64,000 bases of DNA from Blastomussa wellsi (taxonomy: Eukaryota > Cnidaria > Anthozoa > Scleractinia > Plerogyridae), in contig OX393573.1 of the NCBI GenBank assembly GCA_947652115.1, positions 4,562,997 through 4,626,996 on the forward strand, read 5' to 3'. Within the stretch, counting starts at the first letter, position 1; every line of letters starts with the position of its first letter. The notes beneath the pieces are model-generated. The model saw nothing but the letters and a program-made list of their open reading frames with translations, did no database searches and was not told the origin of the DNA. This document shows, one piece after another, positions 23,648 through 34,200 of this stretch. A program made the position numbers and the translations under genes.

Positions 23648-25679
23648 TTACTCTCCATATATCTCAACCCTCATACAAGGAACGTAAGATTTTGTGACCG
23701 GGTAGAATCAGACCATTCTTGCCTGTACTGGAGTTTTCAGTATATTGTGCACAACCCTTCTTGAGTCAAGAACATTTCCCTGGAAAACCTTTAAAAAAAC
23801 CGGAAAATATATCGTTAAATACATTAGGCTCTTTTTTAACACTACAATGCACTGGTTCTAAAATGCTGCACTATTTAAGAGTTTGCGTGTTTCGTATCAA
23901 GAAAAGTGGCTCAACTTTGATAACAATAGGCTTTGTTATACAGTCCAAAAATGATCGTAAAAGGCCATTTTTAAACAATGGCGTCAGTAGCGGCTGATTA
24001 CTCGAGGGATTTAATGATCACTCCGATTACCATACGAGCGGCAAATTTGAATTATCGGAAAGACTGAGGCAAAGACAAAATGTTACCCAGGGGAGGTGGT
24101 ACCGGTAGGATTGTTTTGGTAAAAATGCTACGGTGAGGGGATGGGGCGGTATAATTGTTTTGGCGAAAAAGCTACGGTGAGGGGAGGAGGGGCAAAAGTT
24201 CGGAAAGCTGTATCGTGGTTAAAAGTTTGACTTGACCCTATTTACTTTTTCATTGCTCCAGTAACCCAGTAATTAAGCTAGGCGTTGGAAAAGAGCTTGC
24301 ATTTACTCCGTGAAGAAAGCGCTTGACGTTAAATCATAAACTGTTTTGCAGTTGAAAGAAGTTAACTGCAAACGTTGGAAGACATTTTCCGCCAAGGATT
24401 TCTCCATGCGTGCGCCAGTGCCTGACAATTAATGGTAAAACCCTGCTCAGGAGATATCCACAGAAACAGCACAGTGAAATTTGGGCTACAAAGCTTACAA
24501 AGAATTGTTATTAAAAACAAATGTCAAGGTGCTCATATATAGTAATGGAGTGATTATTGTCCGTCATCTGTATTCGACAGATATCCTGCAGTATATGTAG
24601 GTTACGATGATTCGCATCACGTGGCGGCAATATTCTGCTCGATTTCGCAGGATAATGGTTTTAAAAAAACAGTAAACTTCGCTGAGAAAAATTAACATTT
24701 GCATTTTTCACTACTTACCGATTTTAAAGCCTTCTAGGTCTAACTATTTAATTTCTTAGAGAGACACCTTGTTCTTTTTATTATAAATACATAGATTTAG
24801 CCAAGACTAAAAGCGGAGCTCCACAGTTTTTGCTGGTTCGTAATGATTTGTGAAAGTACCATCGTAAAAAAGGGAAAAAAAACTAGAAAATTAAAAAAAA
24901 TTACAAAATAGAAATTGAAAATCGAAACCAAACATGGCCTCCATCTTTAAACTGCATTTTACAATCATTACATAAGGTATATGGGGTTAGTTCAGCTGGG
25001 AGAGCGCTTGTCTTATAGTCTCGAGGTTAAAGGTTCAAATCCTGGACACTCACTTACTGGTACATTAAAGGGTACATATTTATAGACTTTGGAGTTTTTC
25101 CGAATGAATAGAAACTGATTAAAGTAACCCCTATTTTCGGGCCGCCGAAACTCCGTCTTTTGTTGCAAAACGGTGCTAGTTTGCAGATTTGTTAATAAAG
25201 ATACACACAGATTTTTACAATTGCATGCCAGTCATGAAAGAAGAAAACAGAGAGAACTTTTTAATTGTTTACAATTATTTTGGGACTCACTTTCACTTTC
25301 AAAGTGGTATAACGGAAGGTATAAAGTCAAGAATTTTAAAAGAGTAAGCATTTGTTATATACCTTGTCTACGTTTTGTTCCTGATATGTATTCCAGTTGT
25401 AGCCATCACTAGAAAACGACAGCTTGTAGGTTTTTGCTCTCGATTCAGATGTAGGCGATCCCTGCGTTGCCACTGCGCACACTGACCGCACTGCTCCCAT
25501 ATCGACTTGGAAGAAGTCAACATTGGTGACTTCTCTGGAGCTTTGACACCATGAATACGATTTGTGATTAAGGCGACCCTAAAGTGGGAGAAAATACGAG
25601 CCCAAATTTGAAGATGCGGTCAGTTGATGATCAGGTATTCTCTTGTTGTCTGCAGCTACTCCAATTGCTTTGCAGTGAC
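23648..25679 (-). pseudogene. discoidin-domain pseudogene (two exons, two stops)
   Basis: Exon A is 25679-25363 and exon B 23788-23648, both on the minus strand. The splice sites (acceptor GCTATAG, donor GTATAT; acceptor TTAAAG) and phases match the functional gene. Exon A keeps VDMGAV and YKLSFSSDGYNWNTY but has TAG where the intact copy reads Tyr in KYGRLN. Exon B has TGA where the intact copy reads Arg (CGA) in RFYPV. Both ends of the domain are otherwise preserved. No signal peptide or trefoil exons accompany it, so it is a partial duplicate that decayed. Confidence 0.85.
24975..25055 (+). repeat. tRNA-like sequence, probably pseudogene or SINE head
   Basis: TTAGTTCAGCTGGGAGAGCG resembles a pol III A box and GGTTCAAATCC a B box, about 30 bases apart. 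The anticodon-stem bases do not pair well (TTGTC with CTCGA), and the acceptor ends do not match, so a working tRNA is unlikely. Confidence 0.5.
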
Positions 25680-25839
25680 CTATAGCAAAATCAACGTGAA
25701 ATACATTGTTGAATCACTAATGTTTTCTTCATGCAGGAACTGAATGAAACTCCTTACATGCATAGAATAGATCACAATCCATAAGGAGATAACAGTCGAC
25801 AAGTCCCTCAGTTACGTATATTTCGATTTTATATAATAT

Positions 25840-26301
25840 AGATAGGATTCCGCGCGCGCTCTGATTGGTCAAAAATCCATGTTCTATCAGAGTTTATATA
25901 ATAACCAAATCAATGCGCGCGCCCTGATTGGTCAATCAGCTATGGTTTATTGTGTCAGTAAACTCATGGAAAAATCGCGCGTCTTCTGAATTATTAAATA
26001 GAAATTTGTAAATCACTCGCCTGCGGCTCGTGATTTACAAATTCTTCTCGTGTTCTGCCAACATCCCGCGTGGTTTATCAGCTTATAAACCATAGAAACT
26101 TGTGGTCTATTGCTTAATTAGTAGAAACTCAGCTGTGTTCTATTGGAAATGCGTGAATCTGATTGGTTCTCCCATTGTTTTCTATTCGCCGATAGAAAAC
26201 GATCGAGCGCGCGTTGCTCTTTGAAGGCAAAACTTTTCTTGATTTTTGGCTCAAAAAATACTTAAAATTGTAGCTTTTGGAATGTAACCCTTTAGAGCTT
26301 C

Positions 26302-26336
<35 letters not shown>

Positions 26337-26410
26337 GTGAGCGATATTCAACTCGGCTGCGCCTCGTTGACTATTCGCTCATAGAGAACTCGGGATCGTA
26401 GTCTAATTGT
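25840..26410. repeat. cluster of foldback MITEs
   Basis: Several inverted repeats are packed together. Examples are GAAATTTGTAAATCAC...GTGATTTACAAATTC (26001-26045) and an element from about 26297 to 26410 with AACAATTAGACTAC...GTAGTCTAATTGTT termini. Each has a CG-rich centre of the GCGC/CGCCTCG type. There is no coding content. Confidence 0.65.
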
Positions 26411-26870
26411 TAATTAGAACCGTTATAGAAAAACAAAATATCCGAGTAAAATAAACAGAAAAAATATCATATTTCGCTTTCAGTACGATAAACACAACAT
26501 TGAATTGAAATATCGAAAAAGGGATTCCTTTTTCGTGATGTGGCTGGTGTGGTCTTTAGCTAGGTTTAATACATTTAAAATATATATTCATTAATTAGGC
26601 TTGCGCTTGTTTGGTTTTCAATCAATACCCCCAAGCCGCGTTGCTCAGTTTCGAAAGATGAACGTTTTTGCAATATACATTTTCAAATATAACACGAAGT
26701 TGCCTTACAAAAATCGAGAGATTGTTTGCAAACAGCCAGTCAAAATTTAACTTTTTAAATGTAATTCACTTTTGTATCGGCCGAGAATTATGGGATGGTT
26801 TCAAACTCTAAGCCACAAGTCTTCGATACCTCAACTTACCTCCTTACTTCGTAACGCGGAAAAGATGACA
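26405..26870. repeat. duplicated segment (partner at 18320-18870)
   Basis: This is the second copy of the block described at 18320-18870, in the same orientation and roughly 80-90 percent similar by eye. Confidence 0.65.
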
Positions 26871-27077
26871 ACGATCGATATTCGAATTAAGGCGACTTAG
26901 GGCGACTTAAGCAAAATTGGCGCAAAAAACATGGCGACTTAGTCGACTAAAGATGTTCCCAAAAACCGTTTTGAACGGAATCCAAGGACCCCCCTCCCTT
27001 TCACCGCAAGCTGTACGCGTGGACCAGGGGACGGAAGGACCGCCACTCGTATAGTCTCCTTCGAAGCCGTTATTAGG

Positions 27078-27129
27078 GTCGTCACGCAACGCTCCTCCCC
27101 ACTCCTGGGGAGGAGCGTTGCGTGACGAC
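27078..27129. repeat. perfect 24-bp-arm hairpin
   Basis: GTCGTCACGCAACGCTCCTC continues to CCCA, then a 4-base CTCC loop, then the exact inverse. It is GC-rich compared with the surroundings and is probably the terminus of a repeat family. 27130-27940 shows no gene I can support. Confidence 0.8.
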
Positions 27130-27941
27130 GTTGCTGCGAAGGAGGCTACCATTCGTACGGTCACGTGAAGACAATCAAATTAGTTGATGGTTTTTTTGCC
27201 AAAATTTCTTACTCATATTCTCCGCTGGCGTCCTTAGCGCATTCGAGCTACTCGCGCTACAAACAGTCCTTTCTTCAAGATCCGGAGGTTCCACGGTTCG
27301 GTGGTTTCTTTATGGTCCCTTTAGAATTTTCCAGGTGCCATTTACCACTGACATTACTGCGGGCTCTTACTGTGGACACAAAATATCCGGCAAGACCTCG
27401 AAAATGTCTTATTTGCACAGCAACTGGAGAGACATTGAGGTGTGTAACACGTATCTTTTAATGTGGATGTGGTATAAATTTATTTCATTTATTGTCAGTG
27501 GAGAGGCCTTCCAAGGGGGGTGGCTTGGGTCGCCATGTCTCTTGCTTCTGCATCTGATCATGAAGACCGATGTCGCCTACCCTTAAGCTGTAAATATGTC
27601 GCTGTCGTTTTTTGTAGTGCACGTACCTGTACCCGTTGCTTTTGTGCGAGAAACTGCCTTGTTGCAGGGCTATAACCGGACTCAGCTGTGCTCAGTAGAC
27701 AAAAATATAATAAGCGGCGAAGGCAGAACGCTGCTTGAGGGCTTTGAAGGTTGGCTCTCGCGGGGAAATTGTAAAAATCTGAGCCCTCAGAAATGCAATC
27801 TCCTGTATTCTGAATCACTTTCATGCTACATTTTTTCGCATATTTATTAGATTTTTAACTATTATTGGTAAAATTCACAACTTTTCATTGTCACGGTCGT
27901 TTTTCACTGTTTATTGTGCCGCTGTCGCATTATGTCTCTTA

Positions 27942-28512
27942 GGGCCTGATTACATGGACCGGGCTGGCCCGGTTAGCCGGGCTTGTTTCAGTTTGTATAG
28001 GTAATCACATGAGGCCAAGTACTATTAAGGATTAATTGCACGAGAGTTTTCAAAATTTTCCAAAATTGCCCGAGTCGCGAAGCGACGAGGGCAATTTGGA
28101 AAATTTTGAAAACTCAAGTGCAATTAATCCTTAATAGTACGAGGTCTCATGGGATTACTTGTTTATCAATAAAGGGCAAAATTTATACGAAGGAAAATCA
28201 CGCGCGCAGTCTACTTTTATCTGGGAAGCCTGTTTAGCGCTACGGCAATTAACAGATTAGCCAATCATTAACAGGTAATCATGCCCTCTCTTGATTACTA
28301 AAAATGCCCTCGATTAAGAAAAAATGCCCTCTCTCTCAACCAATCAGCGCTCAGTAATTTCGCCCTTTATTGATAAGCCGGGATATCGGTACATCTGTTA
28401 AACACAACAAAAATCAACTTCGCGATTACATGACAACCGGGCCAGCCTGGTTAGCCGACAAAGAAACCCATCCCGGCAAACCGGGCCAGCCTGGGCTCAT
28501 GTAATCAGGCCC
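27942..28512. mobile_element. 571-bp non-autonomous DNA transposon with TTA target duplications
   Basis: Termini are GGGCCTGATTACATG and its exact inverse CATGTAATCAGGCCC, each flanked by TTA (27939-27941 and 28513-28515). A 3-bp TWA-type duplication with 15-bp or longer TIRs is typical of PIF/Harbinger MITEs; that assignment is inference. The interior repeats the words CCGGGC(T)GGCC in both orientations. A separate foldback element (28001-28159) is nested inside. Confidence 0.75.
28001..28159. repeat. foldback MITE nested in the TTA-flanked element
   Basis: Arms of about 70 bp (GTACTATTAAGGATTAATTG ... CAATTAATCCTTAATAGTAC) meet at a CGCGAAGCG centre. The outer ends read GGTAATC.CATGAG and CTCATGGGATTAC. 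Confidence 0.8.
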
Positions 28513-28743
28513 TTAATTGTCTAGCTTTTGTACATATGCTAGCATTTTTTCGAACATTTTAGTGAGGCAAAAGCATTAAGCATTATTCGAGCATTTTAGT
28601 GGCATTTTCCCAGAAAATTATTTTTTTTCAAGAAACTGAAAAAGAAATTATTTTTCGTAGAGAAAATGAGTAAGACAAACTCATGCCACCCTGATAGAGC
28701 TGAGTGGAGACTGAGGACGAGTCAGCGGTTTTACGTTTCAAGA

Positions 28744-29017
28744 CATTCTCGTCCCCAGAGCCGCTTGTCCCTCTTAGCCGGCTGGGCCTGTGCACAAGGA
28801 ACAAGTGGCTCTGGGGACACACGATTTGATTCACTGAAATCATACAAAGGCCGTCAGCCGTTTTAAACATGCTAACGATAAAGGATTTTAAGACGGCTGA
28901 TGTGATTGGACTCCCTTTGTTTTATTTTAGCGAATCAAATTGTGTGTCCCAGAGCCACTTGTTCCTCATGCACAGGTCCAGCTGGCTAAGAGGGACAAGC
29001 GGCTCTGGGGACGAGAA
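28744..29017. repeat. foldback element with 80-90 bp arms
   Basis: The left arm runs ATTCTCGTCCCCAGAGCCGC ... GGGGACACACGATTTGATTC. The right arm is its inverse, ending GCGGCTCTGGGGACGAGAAT. The open frames that cross the arms (rich in SGSGD) are repeat artefacts, not a gene. Confidence 0.75.
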
Positions 29018-30103
29018 TAGTTTCAAGAGTCTAGGCAGCCATGTTTGGCTGGGAAATACATCATGTAAAGACCATCTAATGTCCCCTAAATTTTTATGGA
29101 CACTCCAGGGTTTCTTTTTTAAACTAACAAGCATATTTCATTTTTAATGGCCTAGCAATGCAATGATAGAGACCAAGAATAGAGAAATGGTGAATTTATG
29201 TTGTTTAGTTGGACATAAATTCACACGGTGTAACGTCTGAGACAGTGAGAGGAACGTCCATCCCAGTGAAGCTGTTAATGATGATGAAAATTAAAACAAA
29301 ATTTTCAGCTAACTCAGTCATTAAACTGCATATATTTGGAGAAGTTATTTTGAAAACCTTTAGTAGTGCACAGGAATTTTGAACAAATGCTAATGTTCTT
29401 TACAAGGTGGTTATTTATGGTAATGTTGTGACAGCCTTTTTTCTCACTTTCTTTGAAACAAATAAATCAATTGGAACAAATGAATAACCAAATAAACATA
29501 ATTATTGATCTGCACAAACATGTTCACCAATGTAAAAATTTAAAACTTATTTTCATCTTCAGGCAATGAAAGTTTAAAGTTTTAAATTTGAGTCTGAATG
29601 TAACGTCTGTCAAGGTGGATAATTGTCATTTTACAGTCAAATAAGTCGGCCAGTGGTCTCTCTCAGTTTTCGGGGATGTGATGCACATAAAAAGGACTTA
29701 AGTGGAAGGAAACTGGAGCAGCTAAGGGCCACTTCTGAAGACGGTTAGATTTGCCCAATGTAACTAATCAAATGTTCGATTTATCTCAAACTCAATCAAA
29801 CATCAATCACGTGATTGGGTTTGACTGAGTTTGGCAATTGAAGATATCAAACTCTTACAAAAAAGCGGTGAGGGAATGAGCATTGAAATGCAATCAAACT
29901 CCATCAAATGGCAATTGGGTTTGATTGAGTTTGATTAGTTCAATTAGGTTCAACGGTTTTCGACTGCAAATATCACAAGTGCATTTGATTGAGTTTGATT
30001 AGTCAAACTCAGTTGAACACAAACTCTCACGCAAATTTTTCTGTCCAATTATCAAACCAATCTAACTCAATCGTTCGATTAACAAACAGTTCAATTACGT
30101 AGT

Positions 30104-30397
30104 GGAAAGCGCAGTGGCTTCATGGTTTAGTGCACTGGACTCCGGATCAGACGGTCCAGACTTGAGCCTTGGCTGGGAAATTGTGTTGTGTTCTTGGGCA
30201 AGACACTTTACTCTCACAGTGCCTCTCTTCACCCAGGTGTATAAAATGAACTGGTGAATTTACTGCTGGGGGGTAACCCTGCAATGGACTAACATTCCAC
30301 CCAGGGGGAAGTAGAAATACTTACAGTCGCTTCATACTAAGGAAACCGGGATAAGCTCCGGGGTATGGGCCACCAGGCTTGATGCAGACTTTTTATC
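30104..30397 (+). repeat. tRNA-derived SINE
   Basis: Same family as 20765-21059, here on the plus strand. The head is GCGCAGTGGCTTCATGGTTTAG with GTGCACTGGACTCCGGATC, and the 3' part contains CCCAGGGGGAAGTAGAAATAC. Confidence 0.75.
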
Positions 30398-30595
30398 AGT
30401 TAGTTACGTCAGGGATTTGGTGTCTTGTCTGGCTTGCCACTGGATGTAAGACCAAGAAATAACATGACGACTTGACTGTCTCGTTTGGTAAGGTTTGTCA
30501 GGGGCATGCCATTTTTAAACACTCCTGTCCATGGCTAATGCGATTCCGACAGAGTGACCCTCAGTTTTTGCTGTTTGCAATTTAAAGCCAGGCAA

Positions 30596-30872
30596 AGCCT
30601 CGTGCCTAGTGGCCCATACTCTGGAGCTTATCCCAGTTTCTGTAGCATTAAGCAGCTAGGAATATTTCTGCTTCCCCCTGGATGATTCTAGTTTATCGCA
30701 GGGTTAACCCCGGCATTGTTTTGCCGGTACCCATTTATGCTCCTGCCGGTGAAGAGAAGCACTGTGAGAGTAGTGTCTTGCCCAAGAACACAATGCAGTG
30801 CCCTGGCCAGAGCTTGAACCCGGACTGCCCCATCTGGATACAGTGCACTAACCCTAGGCCTCTATGCCAGGG
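30596..30872 (-). repeat. tRNA-derived SINE
   Basis: Minus-strand copy of the same family, about 200 bp downstream of and inverted with respect to the copy at 30104-30397. Confidence 0.72.
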
Positions 30873-31205
30873 CTTCCTTTTCTCTCAAAAGAGGGCAGGC
30901 TTTTAGTCAGGATTTGAAAAGTGGCCATCTTAGATGCGCTATGGGGCCTGCTCAAATGAACAGTTTATAAAGCTGCATATGGAAAGTAAAACAGTTTTCT
31001 TTAAAAAGTGGCCATCCACAGGACGCCTGGATGGCCATCTGGCTAAAAGCGTAATAAAAGAAAAAAGGTTTGACCTCAAGGCGGAGCCTCCTACCCCCAT
31101 CCTCAAACTGTACTATTACACATTATACTTCATTTTCCTTGCACTATGTAATGTCGCCTTGTACATATAATGTTTTAATGTTCAGTTTTTTCAATTTTCT
31201 TAAAG

Positions 31206-34200
31206 GCTTGGAGAAGTGAAGGCTTGCCCCTGACAACAACCAGTAATGAGGCAGCAAAAATGTATGATGCTACTTTAACTCAGGTTAGTTCTTTCAGGTT
31301 ATCCAGATTGGTGATCTCCAACGTTATTAAAATCACTAGCCATGCTATAAATATAGATTACTTCATAGAAAGTGCGACGTACGGATTTTTATTCACGAGT
31401 TGCAAAACTTTGGAAAACTCACTCGTTCGCTGCGCTCACTCGTTCGTTTTCCAAAGTTTTGCGACGAGTGAATAATAATCCGTACAAAGCACTTTCTATG
31501 CTGTAATTTGTTTATTATATATAACGAGTACTCAACCATTGTAAACTTAAAGCGATTTTTTCTAGTCTATAATTATAAAAGAGTTAAACGCAGCGCTACG
31601 AGGAAAACAAAGCTGCAAATGCATTCTGATGGCTTTCCAAGCGAGATCTCTTTTAAATAGAAAAGAAAAATTACGGCGACAACATGCTATAGTAAACAAG
31701 AACTTTATTTAAATAGCGGTGTAAAACACACTTTTTTTAAAAGAAAAGCTTTTGCCATCGCATCGAGAAACGTCGCCATAAGTGAATCAACTACTGCGCG
31801 CAAATCAACTGGCGAATGTTTGAACAAAAGTTGTGATAACTGAAGGAGTCGGTTCATTAAACAATAATTACGACGTAAATCCATATTCAAAAGTGAAATA
31901 TTTACTTTACCCTGGTGTTCCCAAGAGTGCTTGAATTTTCTTAGAACGTCCACGGCTGCGTTGTATCAAAGCTACAATGAAAGTCTTTCATTTCTTGGCT
32001 TTCCCTTATCGACATTTAGTTTGTCTTCGCTCCGCCTGGAGAATGATTTTAGCATTTCCATATCATAACTGTATTCTCAAGGTTTTGCTTGGCGTGTTTC
32101 TGATGGCTTTCCTTTCCATAAAGTTCTCAAAAGTGCAAAATTTGTAACCAAAACATAAACTGTCTTTGAGAGCTTGCAAACTTGCAGCGTGTTGTTTTCA
32201 CAACCTCGTTGGAAACCATTTGAATTCCCGCGCTCTGATTGGTTAGGTCGTTCTACTCTTGATGCTGATTGGTTATATTTTTCACATGTGAAGAAAGCTA
32301 TACGCGAAGCTGATTGGACGTATCGCTTTTCTCACATGTGAAAATATAGCAGATATAGAATTCTATCTGCAAGGTTTATTACCTAAAATTGTCGCTATAT
32401 ATATAATAATGTATAATTGCTCATACACCTGTATACCATCGCATGAAGCGACAGAGAGTATTTCTACTCCCCCTGGAAGGGATGCTAGTCCATCGCAGGG
32501 TTACTCCCCAACAGTAAATTCGCCAGTACCCATTTATACACCTGGGCGAAGAGAGGCATTGTGAGAGTAAAGTGTCTTGCCCAAGAACACAACACAGTGC
32601 CCCAGCTAGAGGCTCGATTCCAGACCGTCCGATCCGAAGTCCAGCGCACTAAACATTAGGCCACTGCGTCTCCCGCAAGAGCATCTAGGGACCACACAAA
32701 TTGAAATTTGTTCTGGAGTTTTAATCAAACTATTTGTAGGATTTGTAGGATATGAGATCAACCCTTGGGATGATTTTAGTTGCCATGGCAACCAAAATTT
32801 TGGCACTGGCGATGTCCAGATGGCGACTAAAATTGAGAAGAAGGATTAAGCACTTGAGCTTTTAGCAACTAAAATTTTTGCACTGGTAACCAAACTTAAA
32901 CAGTCAGTGGCCAAATGACCACTAAGGAAAAAAAAAACTTTGAGGGTTGTATGAGATAGTCATGGCCAACTCAACATACGTGTACCATGTCTAATAACCA
33001 TCATATGCTCCCGAGATAATTGTTCAGTTTAAGTGTCAAGGAAAACTGTTTTGCAAACAAAATAGGAGTCTTGGTAACTAAGAAGAGATTCCTTTTCATA
33101 CCTCAAGTCCAGCATTTTAATTCGCATGACATGTATGGTTTAAGGTATACAACTGAGATGGATGTCTATTGTTGTGTTTTTTCAGTATACAGGATGGTAT
33201 GATGAACCTGGTGTTGATGGCATTGAGGGCTCTGTTACCAAGATGTTAACTGCTGATCCAGATTTTGGTAATTATATATATATTAAAAGAAAAGAGAGAG
33301 AATGATAAGCTTATACTGTAACCATTACATGCCAAAAGTCACAATCCTCTGCGACATGGTGCATGATTTTTTCTTTAGGGGGCAGGTTGGGGGTGATTTA
33401 CTAGAGGATTTATAGTATTAAAATTAAAAAAAAATTATCACTGGATTTGGTGCATGGAATTAGCATTAACTTTCTCGTCTTTGGTCAAGCACTGCATTAC
33501 TTTTACTGTTTTGACAAACACCTAATGTTAATTATTTTCTCTGCAAGTGCATTAAGCTTCAGTTCAAAAAGGCTGAGTAGCTAGACTGAATTATCAATAA
33601 TATTGTTTTAATATTTACTTTTCTGTGCTATAGACATGCTGTAAAAGGGGCTGAAAAGACAGTCTTACGAAAATCCACAATAAATTTCATTTTTTTAAAT
33701 ATATTATTGTAAGTTTGTTGGCATTCAAGTTGCAATTCCCTCGATGAGACGTGTGACTAAATACAGGAATCGATCCGAGACTTAGATTTTAAAAAGACAA
33801 GAGCACTGAGTACTTAGAGTTGAACCCTGGTCACTTGGATCATGAGCGATCCACACCAGGTCCGGTTGCTGAACCCTAAAAATTTTAAGAATCTATTGGG
33901 TTACCCATACTATTCTTGAGAGCTAACTGTAAACAGGCTAACTGTAGTGCAGTCAGTAGGCTAACCAGAGTGCTATAGTAGGCTAACCGGAGTGCTCAGT
34001 AGGCTAACCTGAGTGGATAGTAGGCTAACCGCAGTGCTATAGTAGGCTAACCTGAGTGCTTAGTAGGCTAACTGCAGTGCTATAATTAAATTTCCACTAG
34101 ATAATCAGGATGTAGAAGTAAGGGAGCTTTTAAATAACGAAATAAAAATGGCAGGTCACCGATTTAGTTTTAAAGATAATTGCTAAAAACTGAAGTTTTG

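Larger units (their letters stand above)
22330..25690. repeat. segmental duplicate of the 3' part of the trefoil-discoidin gene
   Basis: This block is collinear with about 1150-4700. Shared markers in order include TTTCCCG.TAA.T.AACTTTATT, ATATCTCAACCCTCATACAAGG, CAACAGCACAACG/AAACAGCACAGTG and both discoidin exons. The duplication starts close to the inferred polyadenylation site. No trefoil exons are found upstream of the duplicated discoidin exon. Confidence 0.75.

Noticed and set aside
23974..23997. ATGGCGTCAGTAGCGGC as the missing TTC38 first exon
   Set aside because: The start MASVAADYSRD looked promising, but no GT donor follows in the right phase and the site lies inside the duplicated trefoil-discoidin block.
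24975..25055. functional tRNA gene
   Set aside because: Acceptor and anticodon stems do not pair. Treated as tRNA-like repeat.
26907..27164. 85-aa minus-strand ORF in a GC-rich patch
   Set aside because: It crosses a perfect 24-bp hairpin typical of repeat termini. The protein is low complexity with no domain.
28628..29147. overlapping ORFs rich in SGSGD
   Set aside because: They translate the arms of a foldback element on both strands, so they are repeat artefacts.
31705..31953. 82-aa minus-strand ORF followed by AATAAA
   Set aside because: No recognisable domain, and it lies in repeat-rich TTC38 intron sequence. The polyadenylation word alone is weak evidence.
33935..34084. CRISPR-like repeat array
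   Set aside because: The copies are directly adjacent with no unique spacers, and the genome is eukaryotic. It is a minisatellite.
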